From: Alphaproteobacteria bacterium BRH_c36
Lineage (GTDB): Bacteria; Pseudomonadota; Alphaproteobacteria; Rhizobiales; Hyphomicrobiaceae
Assembly: GCA_001516065.1 (NCBI GenBank)
Contig: LOEV01000026.1
Location: 1 to 35,360 of the forward strand
DNA: 35,360 nucleotides
Direction: 5' to 3'
Below, one piece after another: positions 16,602 through 25,896 of this stretch. The position numbers and the translations under genes are program-made. Positions within the stretch are counted from its first letter, which is position 1, and every line of letters starts with the position of its first letter. The notes under the pieces were generated by a model. It saw only the letters and a program-made list of their open reading frames with translations. It was not told the DNA's origin and searched no databases.

Positions 16602-16750
16602 CCTGGGTCGACGACAAGCCGTCGATGCCGCGACATGGAGGCTTGGCGCAACCGCGCGCTCGGTCGCTTCCGCTACATCTTCTTCGATGCATGCTACGAA
16701 AAAACCCGCGAACACGGCGTAGCCGACGATTGCGCCGTGCCGCGCGCCGG
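16602..16750 (+). mobile_element. IS256-family transposase fragment
   Basis: From about 16632 the frame encodes MEAWRNRALGRFRYIFFDA and YEKTREHGVADDCAV. This matches the stretch of IS256 (mutator-type) transposases around the second catalytic Asp, present here in FFDA. Only about 40 codons are recognisable; the rest of the element and its inverted repeats are not visible. It directly abuts the rlmH remnant. Confidence 0.7.
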
Positions 16751-16777
16751 CACGGCGGGAGTTCGCAAAAATCGAGT

Positions 16778-17263
16778 TTATTCGACCTCGTCGGCCGAGT
16801 CGGCGTTCAACAAGCCGTAATTCTCGGCACCGATTTTGTTCAACAATTCAATCTGGGTTTCGAGGAAATCGATGTGTCCTTCTTCGTCTGTCAGCAATTC
16901 CTCGAACAGCGCCATGGTAACGTAGTCTTCTTTCGCGCGGCAAAGCTCACGGCCCGTCATATAGTGCTCTTTGGCGATGTACTCTCCTTTGAGGTCGCAG
17001 TCGAGCACTTCTCCGACGTTTTGACCGATCATCAATGGCGCGACGTGCTGAAGGTTGGGATGCCCTTCCAGAAAGATGATCCGCGCGACGAGTTTGTCGG
17101 CGTGTTCCATCTCCTCGATGGATTCGGCCCGCTCCTTCTTGGCAAGCTTGCTATAGCCCCAATCCTCTAAGAGCCTGTAATGTAGCCAATATTGGTTGAC
17201 CGCACCGAGTTCGAGTTTCAAAGCTTCGTTCAGTGCGTCGATAACTTCCTTGTGGCCTTTCAA
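16778..17263 (-). CDS. bfr: Bacterioferritin
   Basis: 161 residues from a TTG at 17263, preceded by GGGAGG at ideal spacing. Bacterioferritin forms a 24-subunit cage that oxidises and stores iron and binds heme between subunit pairs. All ferroxidase residues are at their canonical positions (E18, E51, H54, E94, E127, H130), as is the heme ligand M52. So this gene looks functional although its neighbour upstream, a DUF2325 gene, is broken. It is the last gene of a minus-strand iron-storage cluster with a Bfd-like ferredoxin; Bfd proteins are known to release iron from Bfr by electron transfer. Confidence 0.96.
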   Translation of the reverse strand: MKGHKEVIDALNEALKLELGAVNQYWLHYRLLEDWGYSKLAKKERAESIEEMEHADKLVARIIFLEGHPNLQHVAPLMIGQNVGEVLDCDLKGEYIAKEHYMTGRELCRAKEDYVTMALFEELLTDEEGHIDFLETQIELLNKIGAENYGLLNADSADEVE

Positions 17264-17308
17264 CGTTGGCCTCCCGTCATGTTGACTGTTCGCGACGAGA
17301 TTGTGCTC

Positions 17309-18450
17309 TTATTCTTGATAATGCAAGTCCAGAAGCGCGCGCTTGAAGCTGTCCGACCCTCAGGAGCGCAATGGGACGAACGGCTTGCGATGCTTACGAC
17401 AGAGTTTTTTTCGCGCTCGCACGCGCCATGACTGATGCAGTCTATGGGGCAGAAAACTGCATCGCAGCGTGAAACCAGGTCATCGATGAGCTCAACTGTC
17501 TGCTCCAGACCACCGTCGTGGTGCATAATATCCGCATTTGGCTTGCCGCGCGATATCTCGCAGCTGCTCCATGCTACTCTGGCGCCCACCAAGGTAAAGC
17601 AGCGTGCGCGGCGGCAAATCGATGGTGCAAGCCTCGGCTCCAGGACAGTTCGAAGCAGGACTATTGCGTAGCGCGGCACGCCGCGAGGCAGCGTGTAACG
17701 ATTTCAGTTGCCGTGTGAGGTCTTTAACCTGTTTTTCGGCTAAGCGCGCTCTTTGGTGTACGACTGTGATGGCGCGCTCTTTGCGTATAAGAAGGCGATA
17801 GGGCGGCGATCCCGTCCGGCTGGGGCGGTGATGCTCAGAGCTGGACATTGGAGTTCTGACACAGCCGGTTGGCATCTGCTTGACAAGTAGGCAAGGCGCC
17901 GGTCGCGCTCCTCGATAGCAGCGCGATGGCGGTCACGTTCGCGCTTCAGATGGGCTTCGAGTGCCTGTACACGCCCGTTGAGGTCACCGGCTTGAATGGC
18001 TTGAGCATGGGTCGTGCGGCCAAGGACCTGGCTAAGCATGTGAACTTCGCCGAAGATACGTTTTCGAAGTTCCAGGGGAACATGCGTATGGCTTACGAGT
18101 GTCCAGTAGGCGCCTGCAATGTGGCCTGCCTCATAGGCTTCCGTCCAAAAAACTGAGCATTTCTTGTTCATCCGAGAGTCGCCCCACGCGCCGCAGCACG
18201 CCGCCATATCGACGGTCTAGTTCCTTCTGCAGAAACCTAGCCGTCTTGGTGGCCGAACAGGCTTCATTCACGAAATAAGCATGGACGTCGTACTCACAAG
18301 TTTTGGCAGGAACCTCAATCCGCGCCCGCCGCGCTATCTTGAGGATGTCCGCATGCGATAAGCAGGTGCCGATAATGGAGCACTGCAGATTATCCGGGAT
18401 CTCCCAAAGCGCAAGCGACTCTTTTCAGGGATACTGAATTCGGAGGTGTT
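17309..18450 (-). pseudogene. Frameshifted DUF2325 gene, paralogue of the intact one at 21.2-22.4 kb
   Basis: Conserved text appears in several frames in order: LWEIP and CSIIGTCLS, FWTEAYEAGHIAGAYW, GEVHMLS-VLGRTTHA, a coiled-coil stretch, NCPGAEAC, LLYLGGR, MHHDGGLE, FCPIDCISH, and FVPLRS. At least four frame changes separate them, near 18140 (within a run of six T), 17780, 17560 and 17390. The stop of the last piece is at 17309. Its cysteines and histidines match those of the intact paralogue: the positions equivalent to C58, C64, C299, C305, C367, C371 and C377 are kept. The upstream end is uncertain. It lies between a Bfd-like gene and bfr, in the same direction. Confidence 0.85.
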
Positions 18451-18502
18451 TATGGGCTTGCCCTGAGCGGTAATTCCGAAACTGTCTGAGTTGCACACTG
18501 GA

Positions 18503-18823
18503 TCACTCTGCCCCTGACGCAAGCTTGTCCGACTCAACCCGGGCGTAAATCTTCCGCAAGTCGGTGCGACGCCTGCGATCGAGAGCGTCGAGTGCAGTGC
18601 CACATGCGTAGGGACATATCAGGCCTTTGGCCTTGAGCACTTCCAGCTTCTTGTAAATCACCTCGACGGCAAGCGGCGCGCATCCGCAGCAGTTCAACTT
18701 CTTCTGCAGGTGCCTCCAGACGACGCCGGGTGTCGGCAGCGGTGCATTTTCCTGGATCATGATGTCAAGGAGAGCCAGCTCGATATCGTGATCAGAAATC
18801 ACGGTGCATGAGCAGATGAGCAT
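18503..18823 (-). CDS. bfd: Bfd-like [2Fe-2S] protein with C-terminal extension
   Basis: 106 residues from the ATG at 18823, with GGAG 10 bases upstream. The first 55 residues match bacterioferritin-associated ferredoxin: C4-x-C6 near the start and C45-x2-C48 (NCCGCAP) before a short helix. Typical Bfd has about 64 residues and CxC-x(about 31)-CxxC. Here the spacer is a few residues longer and a charged tail of about 40 residues follows, with two more Cys (CPYAC). Bfd passes electrons to bacterioferritin to mobilise stored iron; bfr lies in the same cluster. The gene follows the orphan gene by 16 bases, so the two are probably cotranscribed. Confidence 0.75.
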   Translation of the reverse strand: MLICSCTVISDHDIELALLDIMIQENAPLPTPGVVWRHLQKKLNCCGCAPLAVEVIYKKLEVLKAKGLICPYACGTALDALDRRRRTDLRKIYARVESDKLASGAE

Positions 18824-18839
18824 CTTGCAAGGGCTCCGA

Positions 18840-19364
18840 TCAATGAGGCAGTTCGGGGGAAGGATCGCAGTATTCGTTGGCATTGACGATCCAATTAGCA
18901 GAAACGATACGGTCATGGCTGCGCATCATGATCGCGTAGGTATCGGCTTGGTGCAAAACGTCATCAAGCAGCGCACTATCGACGAGAGCGAATGCACACG
19001 CACGCATCGCAGGGCATATTTGATGTTGACTGGCCGCGATCATGGAGATCGCAAGGCACTCATCCCGGCAGAAATAGCAGGCTTCGAGCCGCGCGACCTC
19101 CACCTTGCGCCGCGCGGAGGAATTTACCGTCTTTGCCCAGGCGCCAAGACTGCCAACCACCGCCCGGGCGCCCTCGGGGCCAAGCATGTTTGAATAAAGT
19201 CGCCAAACGCGCTCCCAACATGCCACATCTCCTGATTGATATCCGGAAATCCAGCCGCGGAACCCATAGCCAACGAGCAACTCGGTTGCACTTGGCTCTG
19301 TTCGCGGACTGATTGCCCTTCCGGATGGCCCACAGCCACGCGCAACGCGGGTTATTCCTTCCAT
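18840..19364 (-). CDS. Cys-rich orphan protein at the head of the iron-storage cluster
   Basis: 174 residues from the ATG at 19364, chosen because TTGGAGG stands 5 bases before it; the frame opens 11 codons earlier without such a site. I do not recognise the family. It has an aromatic-rich middle (WERVWRLYSNM, 50-60), then C96, C99 and C103 (CYFCRDEC) and C117 and C123, a spacing suited to metal or Fe-S binding. There is no signal peptide; hydrophobic segments are short. It precedes the Bfd-like gene by 16 bases and is 135 bases downstream of an AT-rich palindrome. From context I infer a role in iron handling; this is not shown by the sequence itself. Confidence 0.65.
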   Translation of the reverse strand: MEGITRVARGCGPSGRAISPRTEPSATELLVGYGFRGWISGYQSGDVACWERVWRLYSNMLGPEGARAVVGSLGAWAKTVNSSARRKVEVARLEACYFCRDECLAISMIAASQHQICPAMRACAFALVDSALLDDVLHQADTYAIMMRSHDRIVSANWIVNANEYCDPSPELPH

Positions 19365-19498
19365 CGAAACCTCCAATCGAAAGGGTTCAAAGCCCAAACA
19401 TCGGACGTGGTCCTTTGTTGACCAGCGCAGGAAAGAAATCCCTATGCTCCCAACAAGTCAATCGGGGAAATCCGAATAAGCCGATTTGTCTTTCCTGT

Positions 19499-19515
19499 TT
19501 TTATTTAGAATAAAA
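19499..19515. promoter_or_regulatory. AT-rich palindrome, candidate iron-response operator
   Basis: TTTTATT-TAG-AATAAAA is a perfect 7-bp inverted repeat in GC-rich DNA, 134 bases upstream of the orphan gene start. It contains TTTAGAATAAA, resembling one half of the Irr-bound ICE motif (TTTAGAA-type) of rhizobia. No -35/-10 pair can be placed with certainty. It could control the orphan-bfd-bfr cluster. Confidence 0.4.
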
Positions 19516-19591
19516 CCACACTCGTGTTGCGTCACTAACGCTTGGTCCCCGGTTGAGGCACGGTGGTTTACCAAACGTCAGTAGCGCTACA

Positions 19592-20116
19592 CTACCGATC
19601 GGCGTTACTTGAGCTGCGGGGCGCTGATTTGCGTTGGTGCGCATGCTGGCCGCTCACGGCAAGTTTCTGTGCCCTTTGAAGTCGACAGCCCGTCGCGCCG
19701 CCTCGTGGCACCTTGCTTTTCTTCGGTCCGCTCGACTTGGCCATGTCCTCGATCGTCGTCTGGTTGAGGACCGAAATAAAGGCTTCGAGCGCTTCGTCCT
19801 CAAGTCGAGACAGCACTTTGTCTCGAATTTCGCCGGCCTGTTGATGGGAGCCCTCCCTGTCCGGGTACTGCATGCTACGCACAACTTCACCGACACGGAT
19901 TTCCGAGGCCGGCTGGGCGAGTGTGACGCCTCCATTGCGCCCGCGTGTCGCTGAAACGTAGCCCGCACGCGAAAGTAGATGGACAATTTTGAATGTGTTT
20001 TGCTGCGTCAGGTCGAGACCTTCTGCAAGGCTGGCAACCTTGACCATGTTGTCTCCGGCTTGCGCACAGGCGACGAGGACTCTCACTGCATTATTTGTTG
20101 TCTTGTTCAAGAGCAT
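19592..20116 (-). CDS. Rrf2-family regulator without cluster cysteines
   Basis: 174 residues from the ATG at 20116 (AAAGG upstream). Rrf2 proteins such as IscR, NsrR and RirA are dimeric winged-helix regulators; many sense iron, NO or redox through a [2Fe-2S] or [4Fe-4S] cluster held by three cysteines near residues 90-110. Here the winged helix (1-80) is well kept, with LTQQNTFKIVHLLSRAGYV and RGRNGGVTLA, and the dimerisation helix (EALEAFISVLNQTTIEDM, 108-125) is recognisable. The loop between them has no cysteine; the only Cys are C17 and C144. It therefore may regulate without a cluster, or be degenerate. The gene lies between the iron-storage and heme loci and has a long basic tail. Confidence 0.88.
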   Translation of the reverse strand: MLLNKTTNNAVRVLVACAQAGDNMVKVASLAEGLDLTQQNTFKIVHLLSRAGYVSATRGRNGGVTLAQPASEIRVGEVVRSMQYPDREGSHQQAGEIRDKVLSRLEDEALEAFISVLNQTTIEDMAKSSGPKKSKVPRGGATGCRLQRAQKLAVSGQHAHQRKSAPRSSSNADR

Positions 20117-20284
20117 CGGATGCCTTTCGCAATAGAAAATCGTGCGAGCGATCTTGCCGCGATCTGAAAATACTTAGGTTGCACCGCAGTACCGCACAAC
20201 ACCTGTTCTGTTGACATCCGCACTCTGCAAAACCTTGCGAGCTTCGTAAGTGGCACATCTTGACTAAAATCGTAAATAATGTCT

Positions 20285-20494
20285 AGCTTGCAGCAAAGAT
20301 GCCCTGAGCAGGCGCTCCGGCGCAATCGACGAGCGGCCTGTCGAGCCGTAGAGCGCTTCAAATTCACTGTCGAGTGAGATCAGCGCATCATCGACGATCG
20401 TCTTGATCACGCGCAGCGGATGCGCCGCCGGCACACGCTCTTCAAGGTTTACATAACTAAAAAGCGCACCTGACTGATTGTCTGCCCCGCGCAT
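20285..20494 (-). pseudogene. N-terminal fragment of an IS5-group transposase
   Basis: Begins MRGADNQSG and continues through LFSYVNLEERVPAAHPLR to SIAPERLLRASLLQA, the N-terminal (DUF772) part of IS5/IS1182-type transposases. Similarity ends at LLQA and a stop follows at 20264-20266. No catalytic domain is present. It is a different transposase from the complete IS1182-type one at 30.3-31.8 kb. Confidence 0.75.
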
Positions 20495-20564
20495 CGCCCA
20501 CTCCATTGCCGCCATGACGCGAACATGGAATCATATTCGCAACTGCCCGTCAGGCGACAATTTC

Positions 20565-21082
<518 letters not shown>

Positions 21083-21158
21083 TCGGGTCGCCGTCCACAT
21101 CCAATTGATAGACTTCGTTGATCCGCAGGTGGCTTCCCGCGGCGAATTTGCATGCAAA

Positions 21159-22400
21159 TTACGCGCCGATTTCAATGCGCTGCAATGCTTTTTCGAAAGT
21201 CGTACCACCGGCCGATCTCAGTGGGACGAATGCCCGTTGCAACTTGCGGCAATGGTCCTTCGCAGCCAGGCAGGCGCGGTGGCTGACACAGTCGACCGGG
21301 CAGAACACCACATGTGAACGCGCGACAAGATCCCGTATCCGTTGCAGCGATTCCTGCAATCCGCCGTCGTGATGCAGAAATTCGGCACGTGCCTCAGTGG
21401 CGATCTTGCGCAGACGATCGACCGTCCCGGTTCGTCCTCCAAGATAGAGAACATGCAGCTTCTCACCCGGCGGGATCTGCAGGCGGCACGCCGCCGCCCC
21501 TGGGCATTCCGGCGACGAAAGGTCAGCTACCTCTTGCATCGCGAACCGGCGCAGGCGTGAGCGAATTGCTTTATTTTCGCGCTCCAGTTCGATTACGCGA
21601 GACTCTGCTAACCGCGCCCGTTCACGCGAAGTTACAAGGGTCGTATCTCTCTTGGAACTGAAGCGGCGCGGTCCGCCCACTTTCGAATTGTCCGACGCCA
21701 ACCCGGCGGCGCGGTTGATCCTTTCCGATTGCAACGACTCGATTGTGCGGTCGCGCTCGCCGATGGCCCGCTGTTGGTGCTCACGTTGGCGGGCTATTTT
21801 GGCTTCAAGATCCGCGATCTGGGAGGCAAGCTCCGATGCTCGTTCCGCCTCAGCGTGCGTGGTCCGCCCGAGGACGTGGCTTAACATGTGGACCTCGCCA
21901 AAAACGCGAGAGAACAATTCTTCAGGGACATGAGCGCATGTGTGAATTGCCCAGTAGATGCCTGCAATCCTGCCGGCAGCGTACTCGCGCTCCCAAAGCT
22001 GTTCCAGGTCCGCAGAATTCTTTATGCGGGCGACAATACGCAACATGCCGGCATGGCGGCGGTCGAGCAGCTTCTGCACCGCCCGGGCGATCGGTCCCTC
22101 CTCGCAAACCGCCTTCACCACGTAACTGTGTATTTGGTAGGGGCGCGCTCCATTCTCGATTTTGAGGCCGCAACTCTTCAACACAGTCGCAAGGTCGCGA
22201 TCGGAAAGGCAAGTCCCGATGAGGGAGCAATGCGTACAGACGCGGATTTCCCAGAGTTTCACGCGCGAGGAACCAAGCGCGCCGACGACGCCGTCATCCC
22301 GTGTCAGTCGCTCGATGTCCAGGTTGCCGGCAAACTGGTCGAGACTAGGAATGGCTTTAGAATTTGTTCGCGGCTGTGGCAGTCGATCATTCCTGCACAT
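21159..22400 (-). CDS. DUF2325 protein with Cys/His-rich N-terminal region (intact)
   Basis: 413 residues. The N-terminal region carries C55-x2-C58-x5-C64 and a conserved block GEVHMLSHVLGRTTHAEA (169-186) with H157, H171 and H182. A coiled coil fills about 187-290. The C-terminal DUF2325 domain (about 317-410) has VLYLGGR, HHDGG (343-347), CPVDCVSH (C367, C371, H374) and FVPLRS. C299 and C305 (CPGAAAC) lie just before it. The DUF2325 function is not known. It starts 26 bases after hutX and so is the last gene of the heme-receptor operon; a broken paralogue ends the iron-storage cluster. I infer an iron- or heme-linked sensing or redox role. The start is uncertain because the Shine-Dalgarno is weak. 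Confidence 0.8.
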   Translation of the reverse strand: MCRNDRLPQPRTNSKAIPSLDQFAGNLDIERLTRDDGVVGALGSSRVKLWEIRVCTHCSLIGTCLSDRDLATVLKSCGLKIENGARPYQIHSYVVKAVCEEGPIARAVQKLLDRRHAGMLRIVARIKNSADLEQLWEREYAAGRIAGIYWAIHTCAHVPEELFSRVFGEVHMLSHVLGRTTHAEAERASELASQIADLEAKIARQREHQQRAIGERDRTIESLQSERINRAAGLASDNSKVGGPRRFSSKRDTTLVTSRERARLAESRVIELERENKAIRSRLRRFAMQEVADLSSPECPGAAACRLQIPPGEKLHVLYLGGRTGTVDRLRKIATEARAEFLHHDGGLQESLQRIRDLVARSHVVFCPVDCVSHRACLAAKDHCRKLQRAFVPLRSAGGTTFEKALQRIEIGA

Positions 22401-22426
22401 CGTTTCCGGCTCCGATTATAGTGCGC

Positions 22427-22972
22427 TCAGGCATCCGTCGCGTTGGCAGTGTAGCGAGCGCGCAGCGCCTCGAAGTTCGCGACCTGCTCGGGTAACAGTT
22501 CCTTTTCTGAATCCCGCGCGACGAAAATCTTGAACATCGCTTCGCCTTCGGTATCGAAGAACTGTACCGAACAAGAAGCGCGCCCCATGAATGGGCGCGA
22601 AACGAAGGCGATCGCAGCGCAACGATCTGCCTTGATATGACCCGCGATCGGGCTGTCGCCGTGAATGTTGAAATAGCCTCGCCCCATCGTCCCTTGCGGA
22701 ACTTTCCCCTTGCACTCGAGCACGATGTTGGGCGTGTGCACTATGAAGAGTACTTCGCCCCATGTCGCGATGGCCTCCATCACCTTCGCGAAAGGAGCAT
22801 TGCTTACGACAAGCACGTTTTCAGAGGGCAGGGCGCGGACGGCCTCAAGCGTCGAAACATTGTTATCCGAAGCGATACGCTCAAGGATTCCGTCTGGGTT
22901 GGCCGCGAGTTGTGCTGCCACGGCAGCATTGACCGGGGACGAAAGAAGCAACGCGGCTGTGGTGTCACTCAT
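22427..22972 (-). CDS. hutX: Cytosolic heme carrier HutX/ChuX-type
   Basis: 181 residues from the ATG at 22972, with GGAG 7 bases upstream; the frame opens far earlier but that overlaps the monooxygenase gene. HutX-type proteins bind heme in the cytosol and hand it to degrading enzymes or storage. Typical text includes GRGYFNIHGDSPIAGHIK, ADRCAAIAFVSRPFMGR and SVQFFD-GEAMFKIFV. It begins 4 bases after the monooxygenase stop, indicating tight coupling, and is followed by the DUF2325 gene. Confidence 0.9.
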   Translation of the reverse strand: MSDTTAALLLSSPVNAAVAAQLAANPDGILERIASDNNVSTLEAVRALPSENVLVVSNAPFAKVMEAIATWGEVLFIVHTPNIVLECKGKVPQGTMGRGYFNIHGDSPIAGHIKADRCAAIAFVSRPFMGRASCSVQFFDTEGEAMFKIFVARDSEKELLPEQVANFEALRARYTANATDA

Positions 22973-22976
22973 CGAT

Positions 22977-23327
22977 TCACTCCGCGGCCAGTATGTTCTT
23001 AATTCCGTCCCGCGAAACCTCTTGGACGACATGGAAGCCTTCGAACTCCGGATGGCCGAGATAGAGCGGGCGGATCGTGCCTTCGCCGGCGCGCGCGTGC
23101 GCCTTCCGGAACTGCTCGGACTTTGTCCATGCTTCGAAATCCGCATACGAACGCCAAAGGGTATGCGAAGCGTAGAGAACATGGTCTTCCCGCTCGGGCC
23201 CGCGCAGGAGGTGGAAGGCCTCGAATCCGTCGAGTTCGTGCAAATAACTTTCCCGCTCGTTCCAGAGCGTCTCAAAGTCGTTGGCACTATCCTTCGTCAC
23301 CTTGAAGCGGTTCATTGCGATGTACAT
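22977..23327 (-). CDS. IsdG/HmuD-type heme-degrading monooxygenase
   Basis: 116 residues of the antibiotic-biosynthesis-monooxygenase fold. Members such as IsdG, and HmuQ/HmuD of Bradyrhizobium, open the heme ring and release iron. The catalytic trio is present as N6, W67 and H77, at the same spacing as IsdG. The start MYIAMNRFKV and the FEAFHLLRG segment are typical. It lies between the TonB-dependent receptor and hutX on the same strand, so imported heme can be bound by HutX and degraded here. Confidence 0.9.
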   Translation of the reverse strand: MYIAMNRFKVTKDSANDFETLWNERESYLHELDGFEAFHLLRGPEREDHVLYASHTLWRSYADFEAWTKSEQFRKAHARAGEGTIRPLYLGHPEFEGFHVVQEVSRDGIKNILAAE

Positions 23328-23409
23328 GGCGTCGGCCTCCTTGGCTGTTCGTTATGGCTTGGGTTGTTGATCGCATCTTGCGTTTGATTTTTTCAGTCGG
23401 AATGCGAAA

Positions 23410-23428
23410 CAGGCGGGCTCGCCGCCTG
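23410..23428 (-). terminator. Hairpin between receptor and monooxygenase genes
   Basis: CAGGCGG-GCTCG-CCGCCTG is a 7-bp stem with a 5-nt loop in the 134-base gap. On the minus strand it is followed by only TTTCGC, so it may act as a partial terminator or mRNA-end stabiliser that lowers expression after the receptor gene. Confidence 0.35.
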
Positions 23429-23461
23429 TCCGTTCTGGTCCATTTCAAATGTCGGGATTTG

Positions 23462-25732
23462 TCACATGCCCAGCCTCATGGTGAGCCCGAGGCGCGCACT
23501 GAGACCAGGGCTGTTGTCCTGGTCAAGGTGAACGCGGTACTGCTTGTCGAAAACGTTGTCGATATTCAGCGTGACGGCGGCGTTCTCGTGGAACATATAG
23601 CTCGAGAACAGGTCGACAACCATATAGCCGTCAGCGCGCATGAATGATCCTAACCCTTCACTTTCTGTGAAGCGTTCCTGGTTGGCGACGAAGCGCGCAC
23701 GGACCCCGGCAATGAGCTTCTCCTCAAGCGCCCGTACCCCTGTTGTTACGACGATCTGGTCGGCGGGTACTGAGCGGAGGCCCTCGCCGGTCGTCTCGTC
23801 GCGGCCGCGGATGTGATGCGCGTTCAGGATCGCGAACCAGGAGCGGGCGTCGTAGTTAACCTCCAGTTCGATACCTTCGATCAGCACGCTCGAACGGTTC
23901 TGGTATTGGAAGAACTGGTTTGCGAAGATCGGAACGATACCGGTTTCCAGCCGGCGTTCGAGATCGGCGACCGGGATCGGATTATTGAACGACGCGGGGC
24001 CGAGCACGCCGATGGTGACTTCACCAATCTCAACGCCGTCTATGTAGTCCTCGATCTCGCTTCGGAAGCCGACGACTTTCATGCGAAAGGCGTCCTGGGG
24101 CTGTATGACATTATCGTACTTGAAGTTGACGCCGACTTCATAATTCTGCGCCACTTCCGGGCGCAAGTTGGCGTTGGGGAGCAGGCTGAAGTTGGCCGGC
24201 GGCGGATGCAGGCCGCTCGTCAGCGTTTCGGACGTCGACGGGGCGCGGAAGCCTTCGGCCACGGTGCCAAACAGCGTCATCCCCTGGATCGGTGTGTAGC
24301 CCACTGTCAACTTCGGCGACACGTGATCGTCGGAAAGTTGAACGCCGTTGCCGTCGAGCGAATAGCTGTCGTAACGCAGGGCGCCGATGACATCGACTGT
24401 TTTGAAGAAAGTCAACTTGCTCTGGATGAAGCCGCCGTAGACAGAGCGTTCGCCACCGGGCGTGAATTCATCCTGGTTGTCGACGGGGTCGACGCTTTGA
24501 ACGCGGTCGACGAAACCGTCAGCTCCGTAGGTAAGCGCGAATTCAGCCGGACCGAAAGCAAAGCGCGAAGTGTTGAAGACATCGAAGCCGCGGGTCTGCA
24601 CCTCAACTGAGCGGGACGCGCCCGCCGGGAAGATGACCGTTTCGGCGTGTGCCTCGTTGAAAGGAAATTCAACGACGACGGGCGGCGCCACGACAATTGG
24701 TGGTCCAAATGGCGGACTGACGGTGATGCCGTCGAAAACACGAACGAATACCGGGCTGCCAGTCAGCGAATACCGCTGCGCGACGCCGCGATCAAGACGC
24801 TCCTGCTCGAGTCGCGTGCGGTTCGTATAGACTTTCGCGTCGAAGTCGATGAGATCGGTTTCTGTGCTTTTCCAGGTGTAGCCAAGTGAGAACTGCTTGT
24901 TGTCGACGAGGCTTCCGTAACGCGTCCCCGCCTGGGCCTCGACCCGGTCGGTAAAGGACGAATCGAAGTCGATGAACGTGCCGGTGACCTCATGGCCGTC
25001 GGCAGGTCGCACGCGCATCTTGATCAGTTTCGAATCCGTCTCGTCGTTGGAGTTGAATATCTCGTTGCCATCGGCATCGTCGTAGTTGTCGTTCCAACGG
25101 CCGTTGAGCTGGCCAACGATATCGAAGTTTCCGACCTTGACGGCGCCGGTGGAACTGGCAAGACGTTGCGGTCCATTGGAGCCCCAGCGCGTGCGGACGC
25201 GGCCGGCGGCCGTCTCTCCGGGTGCCAGGATATCGTCGGCGTCAAGAAGTTTGAACTGGGCGACGCCGCCAATGGCACCCGATCCGTAGACGGTCGCGGT
25301 CGGCCCCCTCGTGACTTCGACACCGCTCAGCATTTCTGGCTCGATGTAAACGACTCCATTGGCACTGTGGCCGGAACGCTGAAAGTTCTGGCGCACGCCG
25401 TCGATGAGAACGTTGACACGACCGAAGTCCTGAAGCCCGCGAACGTTTACGGCAACGCCGGTATCGCGTGCGGTCGTCTGTGTCGTCACGCCGGGCATCG
25501 TGCGCAAGATGCTTGAAACGTCATCAGGCGCGAACTGCTGGTCGATCTGCTCACCAGAAATGTAGCTCGTTCCCGACAACGCATCGATGGCGGCTTCACC
25601 TGTCTTGGATGTGGTGATGACGATTCCCTCGAGCGCGATGGTTTGCGCTTGTGCTCCGCCTGCATTCAACAGAACGATCACTGCAATAGCTGCCGATAGC
25701 AGCAATGCGCCGCCTGATCCGATGCGTGTCAC
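23462..25732 (-). CDS. hmuR: TonB-dependent heme/hemoglobin receptor
   Basis: 756 residues from a GTG at 25732, preceded by GGGGAG and giving a clean signal peptide (hydrophobic run, then GGAQAQ). The frame extends 47 codons further up, but that part has no signal character. It has a plug domain with DALSGTSYISGEQI, LRTMPGV, NVRGLQDFGRV and GVEVTRGPTATVYGSGAIGG, and a 22-strand barrel ending in an aromatic-poor RLGM. FRAPS and the NANLRPE segment match the FRAP/NPNL motifs of heme and hemoglobin receptors. It takes heme across the outer membrane using TonB energy. It heads a leftward operon with the monooxygenase, hutX and DUF2325, divergent from hemP-hmuTUV. Confidence 0.92.
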   Translation of the reverse strand: MTRIGSGGALLLSAAIAVIVLLNAGGAQAQTIALEGIVITTSKTGEAAIDALSGTSYISGEQIDQQFAPDDVSSILRTMPGVTTQTTARDTGVAVNVRGLQDFGRVNVLIDGVRQNFQRSGHSANGVVYIEPEMLSGVEVTRGPTATVYGSGAIGGVAQFKLLDADDILAPGETAAGRVRTRWGSNGPQRLASSTGAVKVGNFDIVGQLNGRWNDNYDDADGNEIFNSNDETDSKLIKMRVRPADGHEVTGTFIDFDSSFTDRVEAQAGTRYGSLVDNKQFSLGYTWKSTETDLIDFDAKVYTNRTRLEQERLDRGVAQRYSLTGSPVFVRVFDGITVSPPFGPPIVVAPPVVVEFPFNEAHAETVIFPAGASRSVEVQTRGFDVFNTSRFAFGPAEFALTYGADGFVDRVQSVDPVDNQDEFTPGGERSVYGGFIQSKLTFFKTVDVIGALRYDSYSLDGNGVQLSDDHVSPKLTVGYTPIQGMTLFGTVAEGFRAPSTSETLTSGLHPPPANFSLLPNANLRPEVAQNYEVGVNFKYDNVIQPQDAFRMKVVGFRSEIEDYIDGVEIGEVTIGVLGPASFNNPIPVADLERRLETGIVPIFANQFFQYQNRSSVLIEGIELEVNYDARSWFAILNAHHIRGRDETTGEGLRSVPADQIVVTTGVRALEEKLIAGVRARFVANQERFTESEGLGSFMRADGYMVVDLFSSYMFHENAAVTLNIDNVFDKQYRVHLDQDNSPGLSARLGLTMRLGM

Positions 25733-25833
25733 GGCACTCCCCCCCCTCTGAACGTAAAACGTGGATGACGTAGGGCGTCCTGGCGGGCGGGGAAGGCGGA
25801 ACTTGCCTGGCTGGCTACCGACGCGAATAAACC

Positions 25834-25896
25834 TGACCATAACAGTCAACAATATGCTTGCGCTGTTTGTCAATCTGGAATTTTATGGTCAACAAT
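25834..25896. promoter_or_regulatory. Candidate divergent operator region between hmuR and hemP
   Basis: TGACCATAA (25834-25842) is inverted as TTATGGTCA (25883-25891), and GTCAACAAT is repeated directly at 25845-25853 and 25888-25896. This AT-rich block is the only one in the 205-base divergent gap. It is a plausible shared control region for both heme operons. I could not find a full ICE, RirA or Fur consensus in it. Confidence 0.4.

Noticed and set aside
23813-24610. 265-codon plus-strand frame
   Set aside because: Antisense of the TonB-dependent receptor barrel, with no family similarity.
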